A stretch of DNA of 64,000 bases from Roseovarius sp. THAF27 (lineage in GTDB: Bacteria; Pseudomonadota; Alphaproteobacteria; Rhodobacterales; Rhodobacteraceae). Below are positions 63,142 to 64,000 of the stretch, piece after piece. Each line of letters starts with the position of its first letter. Positions within the stretch are counted from its first letter, which is position 1. The stretch spans positions 2,108,001 through 2,172,000 of the forward strand of contig NZ_CP045393.1 in assembly GCF_009363655.1 (NCBI RefSeq). The letters are read 5' to 3'. Below the pieces are notes generated by a model, which saw only the letters and a list, made by a program, of their open reading frames with translations, was not told the DNA's origin and did not search any database. A program made the translations under genes and the position numbers.

Positions 63142-64000
63142 ATGACACGTCAGATGACCGGAGCGAAAATGGTGGTTCAGGCCTTGAAGGATCAGGGTGT
63201 GGACGTCGTATTCGGATACCCCGGCGGTGCCGTGCTACCGATTTATGACGAGATTTTTCAGCAGAATGACATTCGGCACATCCTTGTCCGGCATGAGCAG
63301 GGCGCGGTCCATGCCGCCGAAGGTTACGCACGCTCGACCGGCAAGCCGGGCGTCGTTCTGGTGACCTCGGGGCCCGGCGCGACCAATGCGGTCACGGGCC
63401 TGACCGACGCGCTGATGGACTCCATACCGCTGATCGTACTGACCGGCCAGGTGCCCACGTTCATGATCGGCTCCGACGCGTTCCAGGAGGCCGACACCGT
63501 GGGCATCACCCGCCCCTGCACCAAGCACAACTGGCTGGTCAAGGAAACCGAGCGGCTGGCCCAGACCATCCACGAGGCCTTTCACGTGGCAACCTCGGGC
63601 CGGCCCGGGCCGGTGCTGGTCGATATCCCCAAGGACGTTCAGTTCGCCTCGGCCAAGTATCTGGAGCCGGCGCAGACGAAGACCTCGCATTACCAGCCTC
63701 AGACCACCGGCGATATCGATACGATCACCGAGCTGGTCGAGGCGCTGGAACAGGCCGAGCGGCCGATCTTCTACACAGGTGGCGGCGTCATCAATTCGGG
63801 CGACGAGGCGACCGCGCTTCTGCGCGAGCTGGTCGAGGCCACGGGCATCCCGATCACTTCCACGCTGATGGGCCTGGGCTGTTATCCTGCCTCGGGCAAG
63901 AACTGGCTGGGGATGCTGGGGATGCACGGCCTTTACGAGGCCAACATGGCGATGCATGACTGCGACCTGATGATCAATATCGGCGCGCGGTTCGATGACC
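63142..64000 (+). CDS. ilvB: Acetolactate synthase large subunit (3' truncated)
   Basis: ATG at 63142 with GGAG upstream; the frame is still open at the end of the window after 286 codons. The thiamine-diphosphate-binding and cofactor region is clear: MTGAKMVVQALKDQGVDVVF, GYPGGAVLPIYD, RHEQGAVHAAEGYAR (catalytic Glu) and TSGPGATN. The enzyme condenses pyruvate (and 2-oxobutyrate) in the first common step of Val/Leu/Ile synthesis. The small subunit ilvN is expected beyond the window. Expression is probably controlled by the attenuator upstream. Confidence 0.96.
   Translation, partial: MTRQMTGAKMVVQALKDQGVDVVFGYPGGAVLPIYDEIFQQNDIRHILVRHEQGAVHAAEGYARSTGKPGVVLVTSGPGATNAVTGLTDALMDSIPLIVLTGQVPTFMIGSDAFQEADTVGITRPCTKHNWLVKETERLAQTIHEAFHVATSGRPGPVLVDIPKDVQFASAKYLEPAQTKTSHYQPQTTGDIDTITELVEALEQAERPIFYTGGGVINSGDEATALLRELVEATGIPITSTLMGLGCYPASGKNWLGMLGMHGLYEANMAMHDCDLMINIGARFDD

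Overview
The window looks like a chromosomal segment of a Rhodobacterales bacterium (Roseobacter group, Alphaproteobacteria). The evidence is the GC-rich coding, the gene order bamE / DUF177 / rpmF / plsX / fabH / ihfA / MerR, the argS / SPOR / nagZ / scpA / scpB operon, a zwf-pgl-pgi cluster, DUF1194, DUF2852 and DUF2927 proteins, a one-cysteine DksA, and TRAP transport genes of the TakP type. I see no prophage, insertion sequence, CRISPR array or rRNA operon. Most of the window is core genome.

Layout. 1-3.7 kb: the end of a FlaA1/CapD-type sugar epimerase/dehydratase gene, an ABC-F ATPase and OlsB. 3.8-8.9 kb: bamE, divergent from the DUF177-rpmF-plsX-fabH-ihfA-MerR cluster. 8.9-10.1 kb: tRNA-Pro(GGG) and a double-length dCTP deaminase. 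10.2-18.8 kb: a minus-strand block with scpB, scpA, nagZ, a SPOR protein and argS, then a Na+/H+ antiporter and dgt. 18.9-22.7 kb: an ErpA/IscA protein; a three-gene minus-strand unit (a 115-aa protein with five FTSSL repeats, a 357-aa protein of unknown function, a DMT exporter); an intergenic region with three DnaA-box-like sites; and xth. 22.8-31.5 kb: a flavin monooxygenase, dksA, a MoxR ATPase / DUF2927 lipoprotein / 55-aa membrane peptide / VWA group, a nucleoside hydrolase, a GNAT protein and SelO. 31.5-41 kb: a YjdF-like membrane protein, an EEP hydrolase, a Fur-family regulator, a DMT permease, an orphan methyltransferase, eno, a cupin gene broken by one amber codon, and pgi-pgl-zwf. 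41-53.4 kb: a radical SAM protein, an M48 protease, a PIN-RlmI pair, glnE, DUF2852, RDD, Bpt/Ate, a serine hydrolase, DUF1194 and an ATPase. 53.5-60.4 kb: a TRAP transporter (large and small permease, TakP-like binding protein) divergent from a Cache-type histidine kinase and LuxR-type regulator. 60.5-64 kb: a small unknown protein, a PhoX-like phosphatase and the start of ilvB, preceded by a complete transcription attenuator with a Leu/Ile/Val-rich leader peptide.

How the genes work together. Central carbon metabolism is represented by eno and zwf-pgl-pgi (glucose-6-phosphate entry to the Entner-Doudoroff/pentose phosphate routes). Phospholipid and fatty-acid initiation is covered by plsX-fabH, and ornithine lipid synthesis by olsB. 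Chromosome organisation genes are scpAB and ihfA. The least explained parts are the FTSSL-repeat peptide unit at 19.2-21.6 kb with the DnaA-box cluster just upstream, the MoxR/VWA group, the orphan radical SAM protein, and a palindromic intergenic element present twice (10.14 and 22.71 kb), each time between convergent genes.
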